Positions 25,601 through 34,583 of a stretch of DNA of 64,000 bases are shown here, piece by piece. The notes below the pieces were generated by a model. The model saw nothing but the letters and a program-made list of their open reading frames with translations, was not told the origin of the DNA and searched no databases. The DNA is taken from contig NZ_JAKZBV010000001.1 in the NCBI RefSeq assembly GCF_022539255.1, positions 4,092,001 to 4,156,000 on the forward strand, written 5' to 3'. This DNA is from Sinomonas terrae (GTDB lineage Bacteria > Actinomycetota > Actinomycetes > Actinomycetales > Micrococcaceae). The position numbers and the translations under genes are program-made. How positions within the stretch are numbered: the stretch's first letter is position 1; each line of letters opens with the position of its first letter.

Positions 25601-26432
25601 AGGCGACCCCGACGCCCGCTTCTTCGAGGACCTTGGCGAAGGCGCGCGCCGCGACGCCGAACGAGTAGGGGCCGCTGAAGCCCCCGGTCTCGTACGCGTA
25701 CGCGAGGTGAGGCTCGAGGGACGCGAAGCCCTCGTACCCGCTGTCGCGGAGGGCTTCGACGGTCCGGAGCACCTCGCCGTCGCCCTCGCCTGCCGGGACC
25801 ACCTGCCGGGTCTCGAAGAGCGCGTCCTTGACCTGGAGGTACACGACGTGGGGGCGGAGGCGCTCGTAGGCTTCCGAGAACGGCTTGACGCCGACCTGGA
25901 CGAAGTTCGCCGGATCCCACGCGAGCTTGAGCGCGGGGGAATCGACGGACTCGACGATGTCGAGGACGCGCTCGGGGATGTCGCCGAAGATGTCCTTCTC
26001 GTTTTCGTGCACAAGCGTGACACCGGTTCCCTCCGCGCGGCGGGCCAGCGCCGTCATGCGTTCGACGACGGCGTCCCGCACCTCCTCGGGCGCCTTGCCC
26101 TCGTAATAGAAGGAGAAGATGCGGATGTAGGGGGCGCCGAGGACCTCGGCCGCTCGGAGGGCCCGGTCCAGTCGCTCGACCTCGTGCTCGACCGGAAGGC
26201 CGACGTCTACCTTCCCGATCGGCGAGGCGATCGCCGAAGCCTTGAGCCCAGCCTCGTCGAACACCCTCTTGAGCTCGGCGAGCTGCTCCTCCGAGAGCTC
26301 GATGATGTTCGTGCCCCACGCACCCCGGACCTCGATGTGGCTCGCCCCGAGCGCGCGCATGACGGCGGCTTGGACCCGCGGGTCGTCGTCGATCTCGTCC
26401 CCGAAGCCGGACAGCGCCCATTCGACAGTCAT
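25599..26432 (-). CDS. Sugar phosphate isomerase/epimerase-like TIM-barrel protein
   Basis: This 277-residue protein belongs to the xylose isomerase-like/AP endonuclease 2 superfamily. Metal-ligand positions are visible in LVHENEKDIFGD, LAWDPANFVQVG, YLQVKDAL and FASLEPH. It is probably an epimerase or isomerase for a sugar acid or keto sugar; the substrate is unknown. Its ATG overlaps the permease stop by 4 nt (ATGA), making it the last gene of the ABC transporter operon. Confidence 0.85.
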   Translation of the reverse strand: MTVEWALSGFGDEIDDDPRVQAAVMRALGASHIEVRGAWGTNIIELSEEQLAELKRVFDEAGLKASAIASPIGKVDVGLPVEHEVERLDRALRAAEVLGAPYIRIFSFYYEGKAPEEVRDAVVERMTALARRAEGTGVTLVHENEKDIFGDIPERVLDIVESVDSPALKLAWDPANFVQVGVKPFSEAYERLRPHVVYLQVKDALFETRQVVPAGEGDGEVLRTVEALRDSGYEGFASLEPHLAYAYETGGFSGPYSFGVAARAFAKVLEEAGVGVA

Positions 26433-27349
26433 TTCACTCCTCCGGCGGTCAGGCCGCCCACTAGGTACTTCTGGAAGAACAGGTACAGGAACACGACCGG
26501 CGCGGCGCACACGAGCGCGGACGCCATCATCTGGCCGTAGTACGGGATGGCGCCGCCCTCGGTGCTCGTCGCGAAGATCTGCAGCGCGACGGCCGCCGTC
26601 TGGCTCTCCGGATTCGTCATGACGGACGCGAACAGGACGTCGTTCCAGCCGAGCAGGAACGCGAAGATGCCGGAGACGATGATGCCGGGCCAGCTGAGCG
26701 GCAGGATGATCTTCGTCAGGATCCCGAGGCTCGTTGCCCCGTCGATCCGGGCAGCCTCCTCGAGCTCCTTCGGCAGGCCGCGCAGGTAGGTGACCATGAC
26801 CCACGTCGAGAACGGCAGCGCGAACGTCAGGTACGTGATGAAGAGGCCCCATCGGGTGCCGATGACCTGGAGCCCCAGATACGTCGCCGAGGAGGAGAAC
26901 AGCACGAACACCGGCAGCACGAGGAGCGTACCGGGCACCGACTGCAGCGCCAGGAGGCCGCGCATGATCGTGAGCCGTCCGAAGAACTGGTACCGCACGA
27001 GCACGTACGCCGTCCCGATCGACAGCGCCGCCGAGACGATGGCCGTCGAACCGGCGACGAGGATCGAGTTCATGAGGCCGTTGGCGAGCCCCACGTTGGT
27101 CCAGATGTTCGCGTAGTTGTCCGGCGTGAAAACGGCGGGCCAGAAGTCTCCGCGCGCCACCGAGATGTCCGAGTTGAGGCTCGCGAGGACGATGTAGACC
27201 ACCGGGGCGAGCACGAACAGGGCCAGGACGCCGATGACGACGACGATCAGCCAGTTGGGCAGGAGCCGCGTCACCTGGGATTGCTGGCGCGAGCCGGGAC
27301 GGTCGACGACGGCGACCCCGGGCGCGGTCGAGACAGCGGTGGTAGTCAC
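26429..27349 (-). CDS. Carbohydrate ABC transporter permease, MalG type
   Basis: This 306-residue permease has six membrane segments and the cytoplasmic EAA loop LPKELEEAARIDGATSLGILTKIILPLSWPG. It starts at a GTG that overlaps the MalF-type stop by 4 nt. It works with the MalF-type partner and the lipoprotein at 28434-29786. The ATPase is not in this operon; such systems often use a shared MsiK-like ATPase. Confidence 0.9.
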   Translation of the reverse strand: MTTTAVSTAPGVAVVDRPGSRQQSQVTRLLPNWLIVVVIGVLALFVLAPVVYIVLASLNSDISVARGDFWPAVFTPDNYANIWTNVGLANGLMNSILVAGSTAIVSAALSIGTAYVLVRYQFFGRLTIMRGLLALQSVPGTLLVLPVFVLFSSSATYLGLQVIGTRWGLFITYLTFALPFSTWVMVTYLRGLPKELEEAARIDGATSLGILTKIILPLSWPGIIVSGIFAFLLGWNDVLFASVMTNPESQTAAVALQIFATSTEGGAIPYYGQMMASALVCAAPVVFLYLFFQKYLVGGLTAGGVK

Positions 27350-28404
27350 TTGCGGCCTCCCTGTTCGGCCTCGTCGAGCTTGACGACGCGCAGGTAGATG
27401 AAGAGCGGGATCGCGATGAGGATGAGCGAGACGACCGCCATGGCGGCGCTCAGCCCGAAGCGGAAGCTCTGGAAGCTCGTCACGTAGGTGAGGACGGGCA
27501 GGAGCTCGACGTCGTGCGGCGCGGGGATGCCGAACAGCACGAACGGGAGCGTGAAGTTGTTGATGTGGTTGAGCATCCCGATGATGAAGGCGAGCGAGAC
27601 CGGCCCCTTGAGGTAGGGGAAGATCACGTACCGGAGCTTCGTCCACCACAGCGCGCCGTCGAGGGCGGACGCCTCGTGGACCTCGTGGTCGACGGCTTGG
27701 AGGCCGGCAAGCGCGAGCAGGTAGATGAACGGCCAGGATGCCCAGATCTGGACGAAGATGAGCGTCCAGTACGTGTTCGGACCGTTCAGGAAGAGGCCCG
27801 GGTCGGCCCCGAGGAGGTGGAAGCTCTTGTCGATGATGCCGCCCGGCTGGAACATCGTGCGCCATACGGTCGCGACGACGAAGGAGGGCAGGATGTACGG
27901 GATGAGGAACACGGACCGGACGACCGCCCGGCCCTTGAACGCGTTCTGGGTGGCGACAGCCGCGGCAATGCCGATAGGCATCGCGATCACGGTCGCGATG
28001 AACGAGTACGAGACGCTGAGCCACACACCGTGGAACAGGTTGGTCTGGGACACCGCCTCGATGTAGTTCGCTATCCCGATGAACGGGGCCTCGATCCACT
28101 GCCTGAGCGTGTACTGGTCGAGGTCGAGCAGCGACATGTAGATGCCGAGCAGGAGCGGGACGATGATCACGATGATCATCAGCACGCCGCCCGGGACCAG
28201 CATCCACAGGGGGCGGTTGCGTTCGGAGGGGCCCCGACGCCGGTTGCCTGCGGGCGTCTCGAAGCCCTCGGCGATGGCGGGGACGGACCTCGTGGGGCTC
28301 TCCTCGGAGGTGCTGTCAGGGCCGACGGCGGGGGCCGGCCCGGAGGCCCGGCGCGCCGCGCGTGCGGCGGGCCGGGTTCCGGATGCGGAATTGCTTGTTG
28401 TCAT
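27346..28404 (-). CDS. Carbohydrate ABC transporter permease, MalF type
   Basis: This 352-residue permease has a Pro/Ala-rich N-terminal extension of about 65 residues, then six membrane segments beginning WMLVPGGVLMIIVIIVPLLL. The EAA loop is EVHEASALDGALWWTKLRYV. It lies between the binding-protein gene and the MalG-type gene. The substrate is inferred from context to be a hexuronide or another sugar acid. Confidence 0.9.
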   Translation of the reverse strand: MTTSNSASGTRPAARAARRASGPAPAVGPDSTSEESPTRSVPAIAEGFETPAGNRRRGPSERNRPLWMLVPGGVLMIIVIIVPLLLGIYMSLLDLDQYTLRQWIEAPFIGIANYIEAVSQTNLFHGVWLSVSYSFIATVIAMPIGIAAAVATQNAFKGRAVVRSVFLIPYILPSFVVATVWRTMFQPGGIIDKSFHLLGADPGLFLNGPNTYWTLIFVQIWASWPFIYLLALAGLQAVDHEVHEASALDGALWWTKLRYVIFPYLKGPVSLAFIIGMLNHINNFTLPFVLFGIPAPHDVELLPVLTYVTSFQSFRFGLSAAMAVVSLILIAIPLFIYLRVVKLDEAEQGGRK

Positions 28405-28433
28405 GATTGCCTCAGCGGATCAGCGTCCGCGTC

Positions 28434-29786
28434 TCACTTCGCCCGGTTGAGGGACTGCTGGGCCTTGTTCTGCGCATCGCTGATACGGGAGCTCAAGGCA
28501 GAGTCGGAGACATTGCCGGACGAGAGATCCGGAATGCTCTGCACGACGACGTTCAGGAGATCGAGCTGGATGTCGCTCCACGCGCCCGTGAACGGCGTCG
28601 CCTGCGACTCCTTGGCGGCCTGGGTGAGCGCCGCCATATGCGGGGCCGAGTCCAGTGACGCGAGGGCGTCCGCATTGGCGGGCAGATCGCCGAAGATCTT
28701 CTGGTAGTTGAGCTGCTCGTCCTTGCTCGTCACGAGGTTGATGTAGGCGAGCGCGAGATCCTGGTTCTTGGAGTAGGTCGCGACGACGAGGTTGTCACCC
28801 GAGAGGATGGATGCGGCCGGGTTCGAGCCAGCCTTGTCCGACGTCTGGCCGGGAGCCACGGTCGGCATGAGGGAGTAGTCCCACTGGTCCTTGAGGGGAG
28901 ACTTGTCGAGCGTTGGGATCGAGCCCGAGCTCGTCATGAGGAAGTAGGCGTCCTTGCCCGACGCGAAGTCGGCCAACGCCTGGCTGTTGGTCCAGCCGAC
29001 GGAGGAGGGATTGACGACCTTGTCCTTGGTGAGCCAGCCGAAGTACGTCGAGTACGCCGTCTTGACAGTGGGATCGTCGAGCTTGGCGGTCTTGCCGTCC
29101 ACGAGCGGGTTGCCGGCTTGGACCGACATGCCCCAGATGTACTTCCAGGGGTCGAAGTTGTCCTTGTAGGCAATCGCCATGCCGTACTGGCCCTTCGCTG
29201 GGTCAGTCATCTTCTTTGCCTGGTCCACGAGGCCGTCCCACGTCGTGGCGGGCTTGTCGATGCCGGCAGCCTTGAGGAGGTTCTTGTTGTAGGCCATGAC
29301 GAACGGCCGGCTCACGAAGGGGACGCCGATGAGGTGGCTTTGGTCTGGCCCCGAGATGCCGAGCGCGGCCTGGTTGAAGCGAGACTTCCCGCCGATCTTG
29401 TTCCAATCGGAGTCGTTGAGCACCTTGAAGGCACCGGTGGAGTACGCCGTCGGGGTGAAGGTGGTGCCGAGTCCGTAGACGTCAGGGCCCTGACCGGAGA
29501 CGACGGACGTCTGGATGCGGGTCAGCTCCTCATTGGCCGAGGTGAATGTCTCGAACTTCAGGGTGGCGCCGGTCTGCTGCTTGAACTTGGCGGCAGTGTC
29601 AGACATCCACTGCTTCTGCTGCTGCGGGTAGGCGGTGTTGATGCCGACGAGCACGTCGAGCGTCTTGCCGGCTCCGTTGACCGCCCCGCCGCTCGAACTG
29701 CTGGATGATCCGCTGCCGCATGCCGACAGGGCGAATACCGCCGCTGTAGCGATCGCGGCCACTCGGGCCTTGGTGCCGAAACGCAT
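28434..29786 (-). CDS. Sugar ABC transporter substrate-binding lipoprotein
   Basis: This 450-residue extracellular binding protein has a lipoprotein signal ending LSAC at about residues 20-23, a Ser-rich linker, and a type I periplasmic-binding fold (GQGPDVYGLGTTFTP, ATTWDGLVDQAKKM, GDNLVVATYSKNQDLALAYI). It delivers substrate to the permeases that follow. It is the first gene of the operon and is divergent from the LacI regulator, with a shared operator at 29882-29895. Confidence 0.9.
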   Translation of the reverse strand: MRFGTKARVAAIATAAVFALSACGSGSSSSSSGGAVNGAGKTLDVLVGINTAYPQQQKQWMSDTAAKFKQQTGATLKFETFTSANEELTRIQTSVVSGQGPDVYGLGTTFTPTAYSTGAFKVLNDSDWNKIGGKSRFNQAALGISGPDQSHLIGVPFVSRPFVMAYNKNLLKAAGIDKPATTWDGLVDQAKKMTDPAKGQYGMAIAYKDNFDPWKYIWGMSVQAGNPLVDGKTAKLDDPTVKTAYSTYFGWLTKDKVVNPSSVGWTNSQALADFASGKDAYFLMTSSGSIPTLDKSPLKDQWDYSLMPTVAPGQTSDKAGSNPAASILSGDNLVVATYSKNQDLALAYINLVTSKDEQLNYQKIFGDLPANADALASLDSAPHMAALTQAAKESQATPFTGAWSDIQLDLLNVVVQSIPDLSSGNVSDSALSSRISDAQNKAQQSLNRAK

Positions 29787-29881
29787 GTGTCTCCTCCTTG
29801 AGTGCCACGGGGGCGGAGCCTATGTGACCGAGCTCACCCCTGCATCGATATGGTCGAGCCTAGGAAGGTGTGCAACACTGC

Positions 29882-29895
29882 GGCAAGCGATTGCC
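29882..29895. promoter_or_regulatory. LacI-type operator between the ABC operon and its LacI regulator
   Basis: GGCAAGCGATTGCC is the reverse-complement form of the site at 22435. An extra TTGCCA half-site lies a few bases on. It is placed to control both the ABC operon (minus) and the LacI gene (plus). Confidence 0.7.
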
Positions 29896-29917
29896 AAAAG
29901 TTGCCAGCGGTGCTCCA

Positions 29918-30964
29918 ATGGACGCCATGACCCCAGACCCGCCCTCTTCAGCCGAGCGGATGCCGACTATCCGCGACATCGCCGAGATGGCCGGCGTCGC
30001 CACCTCCACCGTGTCCCGCGCACTCTCGAACCCGCAGCGGGTGAACGCCCGGACGCGCGAGAAGATCGAGCGCATCGCGGCCGAACTCCACTACGTTCCG
30101 AGCACTCAGGCCCGCGGGCTCAGCTCGGGGCGCACCGGCGTCATCGCCGTCCTCGTCCCCGACATCACGAACCCCTTCTACTTCGACATCATCCGAGGCA
30201 CGCAGTACCAGCTGAAGGCCTCGGGCTACACCCAGCTGCTCGTCGACACTGAGGAGGCGACCGACGTCGAACTCGACACCCTCCGCAAGCTGCGCCGCTC
30301 CACGGACGGGGTGATCCTCGCGGCGTCGCGCCTCACGGACCAGCAGCTCACGGACGCCGCCTCCCGGCAGGCGCTCGTCACCATCAATCGGGCGACGGCG
30401 GAGGCACCGACGGTGCTCATCGACACGCCGGGGGCGGTCGTCCAGGCCCTTGAGCACCTCGCGTCGTTCGGGCACCGATCCGTCGTGTACGCGGGCGGCC
30501 CGACGAGCTCGTGGTCCAATCACCGCCGCTGGAAGGCGATCGAGGACGCCGCCGCGAAGCGAGGGATGTCCGCCACCCGTCTGGGCCCCTACGCGCCCAC
30601 GGCCTTCTCGGGCGCGGCGGCCGCGGATGCGACCCTTGGAACCGGGGTGACGGCGGTCATCGCGTTCAACGATCTCCTCGCCATCGGCATGCTCGAGCGC
30701 TTCCGCGAGCGCGGCGTGAGGGTACCGGAGGACATCAGCATCGTGGGGTGCGACGACATCTTCGGCGCAGACTTCTGCAACCCGCCCCTCACGACCATCT
30801 CGTCCCCCATCGAACAGGCCGGCCGAGTCGCCGTCTCGATGCTCATGGCCCAGCTCGACCCGATCCACGGGGGCACCCCCCGCAAGCTCGCCGTCATGCC
30901 GACTCACCTCAAGGTCCGCGCCTCGACGGGACCGGCGAGGGCCTCAGCCGGCCCGGCCCGCTGA
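29918..30964 (+). CDS. LacI family transcriptional regulator (sugar-acid regulon)
   Basis: This 348-residue regulator has an N-terminal helix-turn-helix (TIRDIAEMAGVATSTVSRAL), a hinge helix ending STQARGLSSGR, and a periplasmic-binding-like effector domain (GVIAVLVPDITNPFYFDII, VTAVIAFNDLLAIGMLERF, ISIVGCDDIFGADFCNPPLT). The in-frame upstream codons overlap the operator, so the ATG at 29918 was preferred; 29927 is also possible. It probably binds the four TGGCAA-type palindromes in this block. Confidence 0.88.
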   Translation: MDAMTPDPPSSAERMPTIRDIAEMAGVATSTVSRALSNPQRVNARTREKIERIAAELHYVPSTQARGLSSGRTGVIAVLVPDITNPFYFDIIRGTQYQLKASGYTQLLVDTEEATDVELDTLRKLRRSTDGVILAASRLTDQQLTDAASRQALVTINRATAEAPTVLIDTPGAVVQALEHLASFGHRSVVYAGGPTSSWSNHRRWKAIEDAAAKRGMSATRLGPYAPTAFSGAAAADATLGTGVTAVIAFNDLLAIGMLERFRERGVRVPEDISIVGCDDIFGADFCNPPLTTISSPIEQAGRVAVSMLMAQLDPIHGGTPRKLAVMPTHLKVRASTGPARASAGPAR

Positions 30965-30998
30965 CGGCGCGGACCGCCGTCGTCGCCTCGCAAAGCAA

Positions 30999-31034
30999 GC
31001 GGGCGACGGCGGGCGCCCACCCGCCGTCGCCCGC
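30999..31034 (+). terminator. Perfect 15-bp hairpin after the LacI gene
   Basis: Arms 30999-31013 and 31020-31034 are perfectly complementary around the loop CGCCCA. It lies 35 bp after the LacI stop codon. The arm contains GCGACGGCGGG, a variant of the recurrent GACGACGG arm. Confidence 0.7.
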
Positions 31035-31134
31035 TCACGGGGACCCGCCCGCCGTCGTCCGTTCCTGACCCTCTTTCACGCCAAGTGGCGGCGACCCGCC
31101 GCGAGACACGCCCGTATCACGGCACCGGGTGCAC

Positions 31135-31167
31135 GAAAGGGGGTCGGGATGGGACCGACCCCCTTTC
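31135..31167 (-). terminator. Hairpin terminator after the Gfo/Idh/MocA gene
   Basis: Perfect 13-bp arms GAAAGGGGGTCGG (31135-31147) and CCGACCCCCTTTC (31155-31167). It lies 10 bp after the minus-strand stop at 31177 and ends the isomerase-oxidoreductase operon. Confidence 0.75.
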
Positions 31168-31176
31168 CACCATCCG

Positions 31177-32343
31177 TCAGCCGCGCTGGGGGAACTTGCC
31201 CTCCTCCGCGATCTTCTTGTTCAGGAGGCCGAGGAACTCGTCCTCGTCGAACTCCATCGACACCTCCTTGCCGGTCCAGGCGGAGAGGTGGATCGCGTTC
31301 GCGAGGCGGACACCCAGGATGCCGTCGCTGCCGGGTGCGATAAGCGGGGTCCCCTCGAGGATGTTGGCCGCGAAGTTCTCGAACACGGTCGCGTGCTGGC
31401 CACCCCACGCGGAGTCGAACTCGACCGTCTCGTGCGTGTAGTACTCGTTCGGATCGAACTCGTCCCGAGTCATCTTCCAGATGTCCTCGGTCGGAATGCT
31501 CACGTTGATCTCCTGCTCCGAGCGGCGGTAGCGGGTCACGACCGCAGTCTCCGAGTCGGTGACGACGATCTTGCCCTTGTCGCCCGTGATCTCGAAGCGA
31601 TCTGTGCCGACCAGCTCGTGGGTCGCTGTCGTGAAGGTGCCCGTGGCGCCGTCGCCATAGTCGACGACGACGGTCACCTCGTCCTCGACGTCGATGTCGC
31701 GCCGGAACCCGAAAGCGGCCTTCGCGAACACGCTCTTCGGCACGCCGCAGATCCACTGCCACAGGTCGAGGTTGTGCGGCGCCTGGTTGACCAGGACGCC
31801 GCCGCCCTCGCCGCCCCAGGTTGCCCGCCACGCGCTCTGGTCGTAGTACGCCTGCGGCCGGTACCAAGTGGTGATGATCCAGTTCGTACGGCGGATGGCG
31901 CCGATCTCGCCCGAGGCGACGATCTCCTTGAGCCTGCGGAACAGGGGGTTGGTGCGCTGGTTGAACATGATGGCGAACGTGAGTTCGGGCTTGGACGCCG
32001 CGAACTCGTTGAGTTCACGCACCTGCTTCGTGTAGACGCCCGCAGGCTTCTCGATGAGAACGTGGATGCCTCGCTCGAGGGCCTGAATCCCCATCTGCGG
32101 GTGCAGATAGTGCGGAACAGTGGTCACGACGGCCTCGACCTGACCGGATTCGAGCATCGTGACGTAGTCGTCGAAGATCGCGAGCTCCGGGTGCCGCTCG
32201 GCAATGAGCTCGCGTCGGCCGGGGTCCGTGTCCGTGATCGCGACGAGCTCGATGTTCGGGACCTTGCCCTCGGTGAGGAACCTTGCGTAGTTGCTGCCCT
32301 GGTTGCCGAAGCCGACAATTCCGAGGCGGACTTTCCTGCTCAT
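31177..32343 (-). CDS. Gfo/Idh/MocA family oxidoreductase
   Basis: This 388-residue NAD(P)-dependent sugar oxidoreductase has an N-terminal Rossmann fold (LGIVGFGNQGSNYARF), the hallmark EKPAG (catalytic Lys of the EKP motif, about residue 97), and GGGVLVNQAPHNLDLWQW in the C-terminal substrate domain. The substrate is unknown. It is 51 bp downstream of the TIM-barrel isomerase at 32395-33255. Such pairs interconvert sugars through keto intermediates. Confidence 0.88.
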   Translation of the reverse strand: MSRKVRLGIVGFGNQGSNYARFLTEGKVPNIELVAITDTDPGRRELIAERHPELAIFDDYVTMLESGQVEAVVTTVPHYLHPQMGIQALERGIHVLIEKPAGVYTKQVRELNEFAASKPELTFAIMFNQRTNPLFRRLKEIVASGEIGAIRRTNWIITTWYRPQAYYDQSAWRATWGGEGGGVLVNQAPHNLDLWQWICGVPKSVFAKAAFGFRRDIDVEDEVTVVVDYGDGATGTFTTATHELVGTDRFEITGDKGKIVVTDSETAVVTRYRRSEQEINVSIPTEDIWKMTRDEFDPNEYYTHETVEFDSAWGGQHATVFENFAANILEGTPLIAPGSDGILGVRLANAIHLSAWTGKEVSMEFDEDEFLGLLNKKIAEEGKFPQRG

Positions 32344-32394
32344 GCTTCTCTCTTGCTCCTGTCGGTCGTGCTGCTGGTGCTGTGGAAGAGGCCT

Positions 32395-33255
32395 CTAGAA
32401 GAGGTCCTTGAAACCGAGGGCCACGAGGTTGTCGTGCGAGATCTGGAGCGCCTCGAAGACCGTGCGGCCGTACAGCTGATCCTGTTCGACGAGCAGGTAG
32501 CGGGCACCGGCGTCGATCGAGGCTGGGACGATTGCGGCGAAGTCGAGATTGCCCTCACCGACCTCGGCAAACTGAACGGTGTCCCAGAAGTGCCGCTGGA
32601 ACGTGGCGTGGTCACCGCTCTGGTGGGCTTTGATGCCCTCCTCCGAGAGGGCACCGATGCGGTAGTCCTTGAGATGCACCATGGCCGTGCGGCCCGCGTA
32701 CTTGGCGAGGGTTCGCACCGGCTCCAGGCCTCCGCGCTGGACCCAGTGGACATCGATCTCGAGGCCCATGCTCGGCGCCTCTGCGGCGAGGATGTCGAGG
32801 ACGTGGCGTCCGCCCATCTTCGCGAACTCGACGTGGTGGTTGTGGTAGTACAGCGAGATCCCCTCGCCCTCGAGGGCCTTTGCGGCCTTCTCCGCGCGCT
32901 TGGCGTAATCGACGACCGTCGCCTCGCTGCGGAGCTCACCCATGGGCAGCATGCCGATCCGCAGCATCTGGCTCCCGAGCCGCCGGCAGTCGGCGACCGC
33001 GCGCTCGAGGTCGACAGCGAGCGGATACGGCGTCGCGCCCTTCTCGCCTTCGAGTTGCGCGGACAGAGCGGCAAATTCGACGCCGAGTTCCCCCCGTGCC
33101 CGTTCGAGCTCCGCGACGTTCTCCTCGTTCATCGGAATCTGGGACACTTCCACTGCCCGGTACCCAATGTCCGCCACCTTGCGGAGGGTCTCGAAAGGGC
33201 CGATCTCTGCGAAGCTCTCCTTGAGCATCATCGCTTGGACACCGATTCTGGCCAT
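32395..33255 (-). CDS. Sugar phosphate isomerase/epimerase-like TIM-barrel protein
   Basis: This 286-residue xylose isomerase-like TIM barrel begins MARIGVQAMMLKESFAEIG. Metal-ligand blocks YYHNHHVEFAKMG, LEIDVHWVQRGG, MVHLKDYRIG and VGEGNLDF are visible. It was started at the Met at 33255, where GGGAG lies 6 nt upstream; the frame opens at 33282. It is the first gene of an operon with the Gfo/Idh/MocA gene, under a LacI-type operator at 33341. Confidence 0.85.
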   Translation of the reverse strand: MARIGVQAMMLKESFAEIGPFETLRKVADIGYRAVEVSQIPMNEENVAELERARGELGVEFAALSAQLEGEKGATPYPLAVDLERAVADCRRLGSQMLRIGMLPMGELRSEATVVDYAKRAEKAAKALEGEGISLYYHNHHVEFAKMGGRHVLDILAAEAPSMGLEIDVHWVQRGGLEPVRTLAKYAGRTAMVHLKDYRIGALSEEGIKAHQSGDHATFQRHFWDTVQFAEVGEGNLDFAAIVPASIDAGARYLLVEQDQLYGRTVFEALQISHDNLVALGFKDLF

Positions 33256-33340
33256 CCTTGCGCTCCCCTCGTTCGGAATCACCGGCCGCGCTCGTGACGG
33301 CCATCACACGCTTTTCACCGTAAGCAGGGATGGCACACGA

Positions 33341-33356
33341 TGGAAACCGTTTGCCA
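33341..33356. promoter_or_regulatory. LacI-type operator before the isomerase-oxidoreductase operon
   Basis: TGGAAACCGTTTGCCA shares the CG centre and TTGCCA half-site with the other three sites, and is followed by an extra CTTGCCA. It lies 86 bp upstream of the isomerase start. Confidence 0.65.
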
Positions 33357-33373
33357 TTACTTGCCACGGAAGG

Positions 33374-33462
33374 AGTTTCCGTACCCGAGACGACGAGGAG
33401 CGGGAGTTTCCGTACCCGAGACGACGAGGAGCGCGAGTTTCCGTAGCCGAAACGAAAAGGCG
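33374..33462 (-). repeat. 31-bp repeat family, three copies at a Gfo/Idh/MocA 3' end
   Basis: Cores start at 33381 (GTACCCGA), 33412 (GTACCCGA) and 33443 (variant GTAGCCGA), each 31 bp apart. The array lies just after the minus-strand stop at 33470 in the standard orientation and runs up to about 15 bp from the LacI-type operator of the next operon. Confidence 0.85.
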
Positions 33463-33469
33463 GAAGGGG

Positions 33470-34534
33470 CTAGAGCCAGCCGCCCTCGGGGAAGGAGCGC
33501 GCATAGACGTCCTTGATCAGCCGGAGGGCCGCTGTGGCCTCTTCGGCGCCGATCCAGAACGGGATGCCCGAGTCGAGCGACGCATAGAAATCGGCGATGA
33601 GCAGCCGGTGCGAGGCGCCCCAGTAGCTCCGCTCCCCCGGGAGGATCCCCGATTCCTCGATCACATCCACAGTCCCGTCCGCGTAGCGCACGGTCAGGAC
33701 GCCCCGAAGGCTCAGCTCGGCGCGCTCGGTCACGATGTCGAGCGTCACGGGCGAGTTCACGGCATTCGCATTGGTGGCGTAGAAGACGGAACGCACGGAC
33801 GCGCCGTCGTCCGTTGTGTGCTCAAGGAGGATATCCGCGGTGTCCTCGACCTCGATCACGCCTTCGAGCGCCCGCCTCGAGGCTCCCCCGCCCACGACCT
33901 TCGCCGGGCCGACGAGCCATTGGAGGAGGTCGAGCGTGTGGATGGCCTGGTTCATGAGGAGGCCCCCGCCGCTGCCGTCCCAGGTGCCGCGCCACGGGCG
34001 GGCGGCGTAATAGTCGGCGGTGCGGTGCCACATCACGGTCGCGTTGGCAGCGAGGACCCGGCCGAGGCTTCCGCTCTCGAGCAGGCCGCGCAGCGCGCGG
34101 ATCGTCGCGTTATACCGGTTCTGGAAACAGACCCCGAACTGAGCCCCGTGCTCGGCGAAGGCCTTGCGCGCGGCCGGCGCGAGCGCCTCGGCGTCGGAGA
34201 GGGTGTGCGCCACGGGTTTTTCAGTCAGCACGTGGACCCCGCGCGCGAGGGCTTCGAGAGCGAGCGGAGCGTGCGCCTTGTGCGGGGTGCACAGATGGAC
34301 GACGTCGATCTCCCCCGAGTCGAGCAACTCGCCGAGGCTCGCGTACCCGGGTACGTCGTGGGCCGCCTCCGCTTTGGCGAGCCGCTCCGGATCCGTGTCG
34401 ACGACGGCGGCCAGCTTCGCGCCGTCGACCGCTTCGATCGCTGCGAAATGCTGGGCGGAGATGTCACCGCAGCCGACGACGGCGGCGCGCCTCAGGATGG
34501 ACTGGGGGGACTCAGCGGGGGCGTCAGATGCCAT
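33470..34534 (-). CDS. Gfo/Idh/MocA family oxidoreductase
   Basis: This 354-residue protein is a paralogue of the oxidoreductase at 31177. It has a Rossmann start RRAAVVGCGDISAQHFAAI, the EKPVAHT motif, and GGGLLMNQAIHTLDLLQWL. The substrate is unknown; context suggests sugar-acid metabolism. It is a single-gene unit with its own LacI-type operator at 34584. Confidence 0.87.
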   Translation of the reverse strand: MASDAPAESPQSILRRAAVVGCGDISAQHFAAIEAVDGAKLAAVVDTDPERLAKAEAAHDVPGYASLGELLDSGEIDVVHLCTPHKAHAPLALEALARGVHVLTEKPVAHTLSDAEALAPAARKAFAEHGAQFGVCFQNRYNATIRALRGLLESGSLGRVLAANATVMWHRTADYYAARPWRGTWDGSGGGLLMNQAIHTLDLLQWLVGPAKVVGGGASRRALEGVIEVEDTADILLEHTTDDGASVRSVFYATNANAVNSPVTLDIVTERAELSLRGVLTVRYADGTVDVIEESGILPGERSYWGASHRLLIADFYASLDSGIPFWIGAEEATAALRLIKDVYARSFPEGGWL

Positions 34535-34583
34535 CGTTCCAACCTAATGCCATCGTTCCAACCTAGTGAGGACGGCGGCCGGC

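Noticed and set aside
31129..33297. Long plus-strand open frame (722 codons)
   Set aside because: Antisense to the Gfo/Idh/MocA and isomerase genes.
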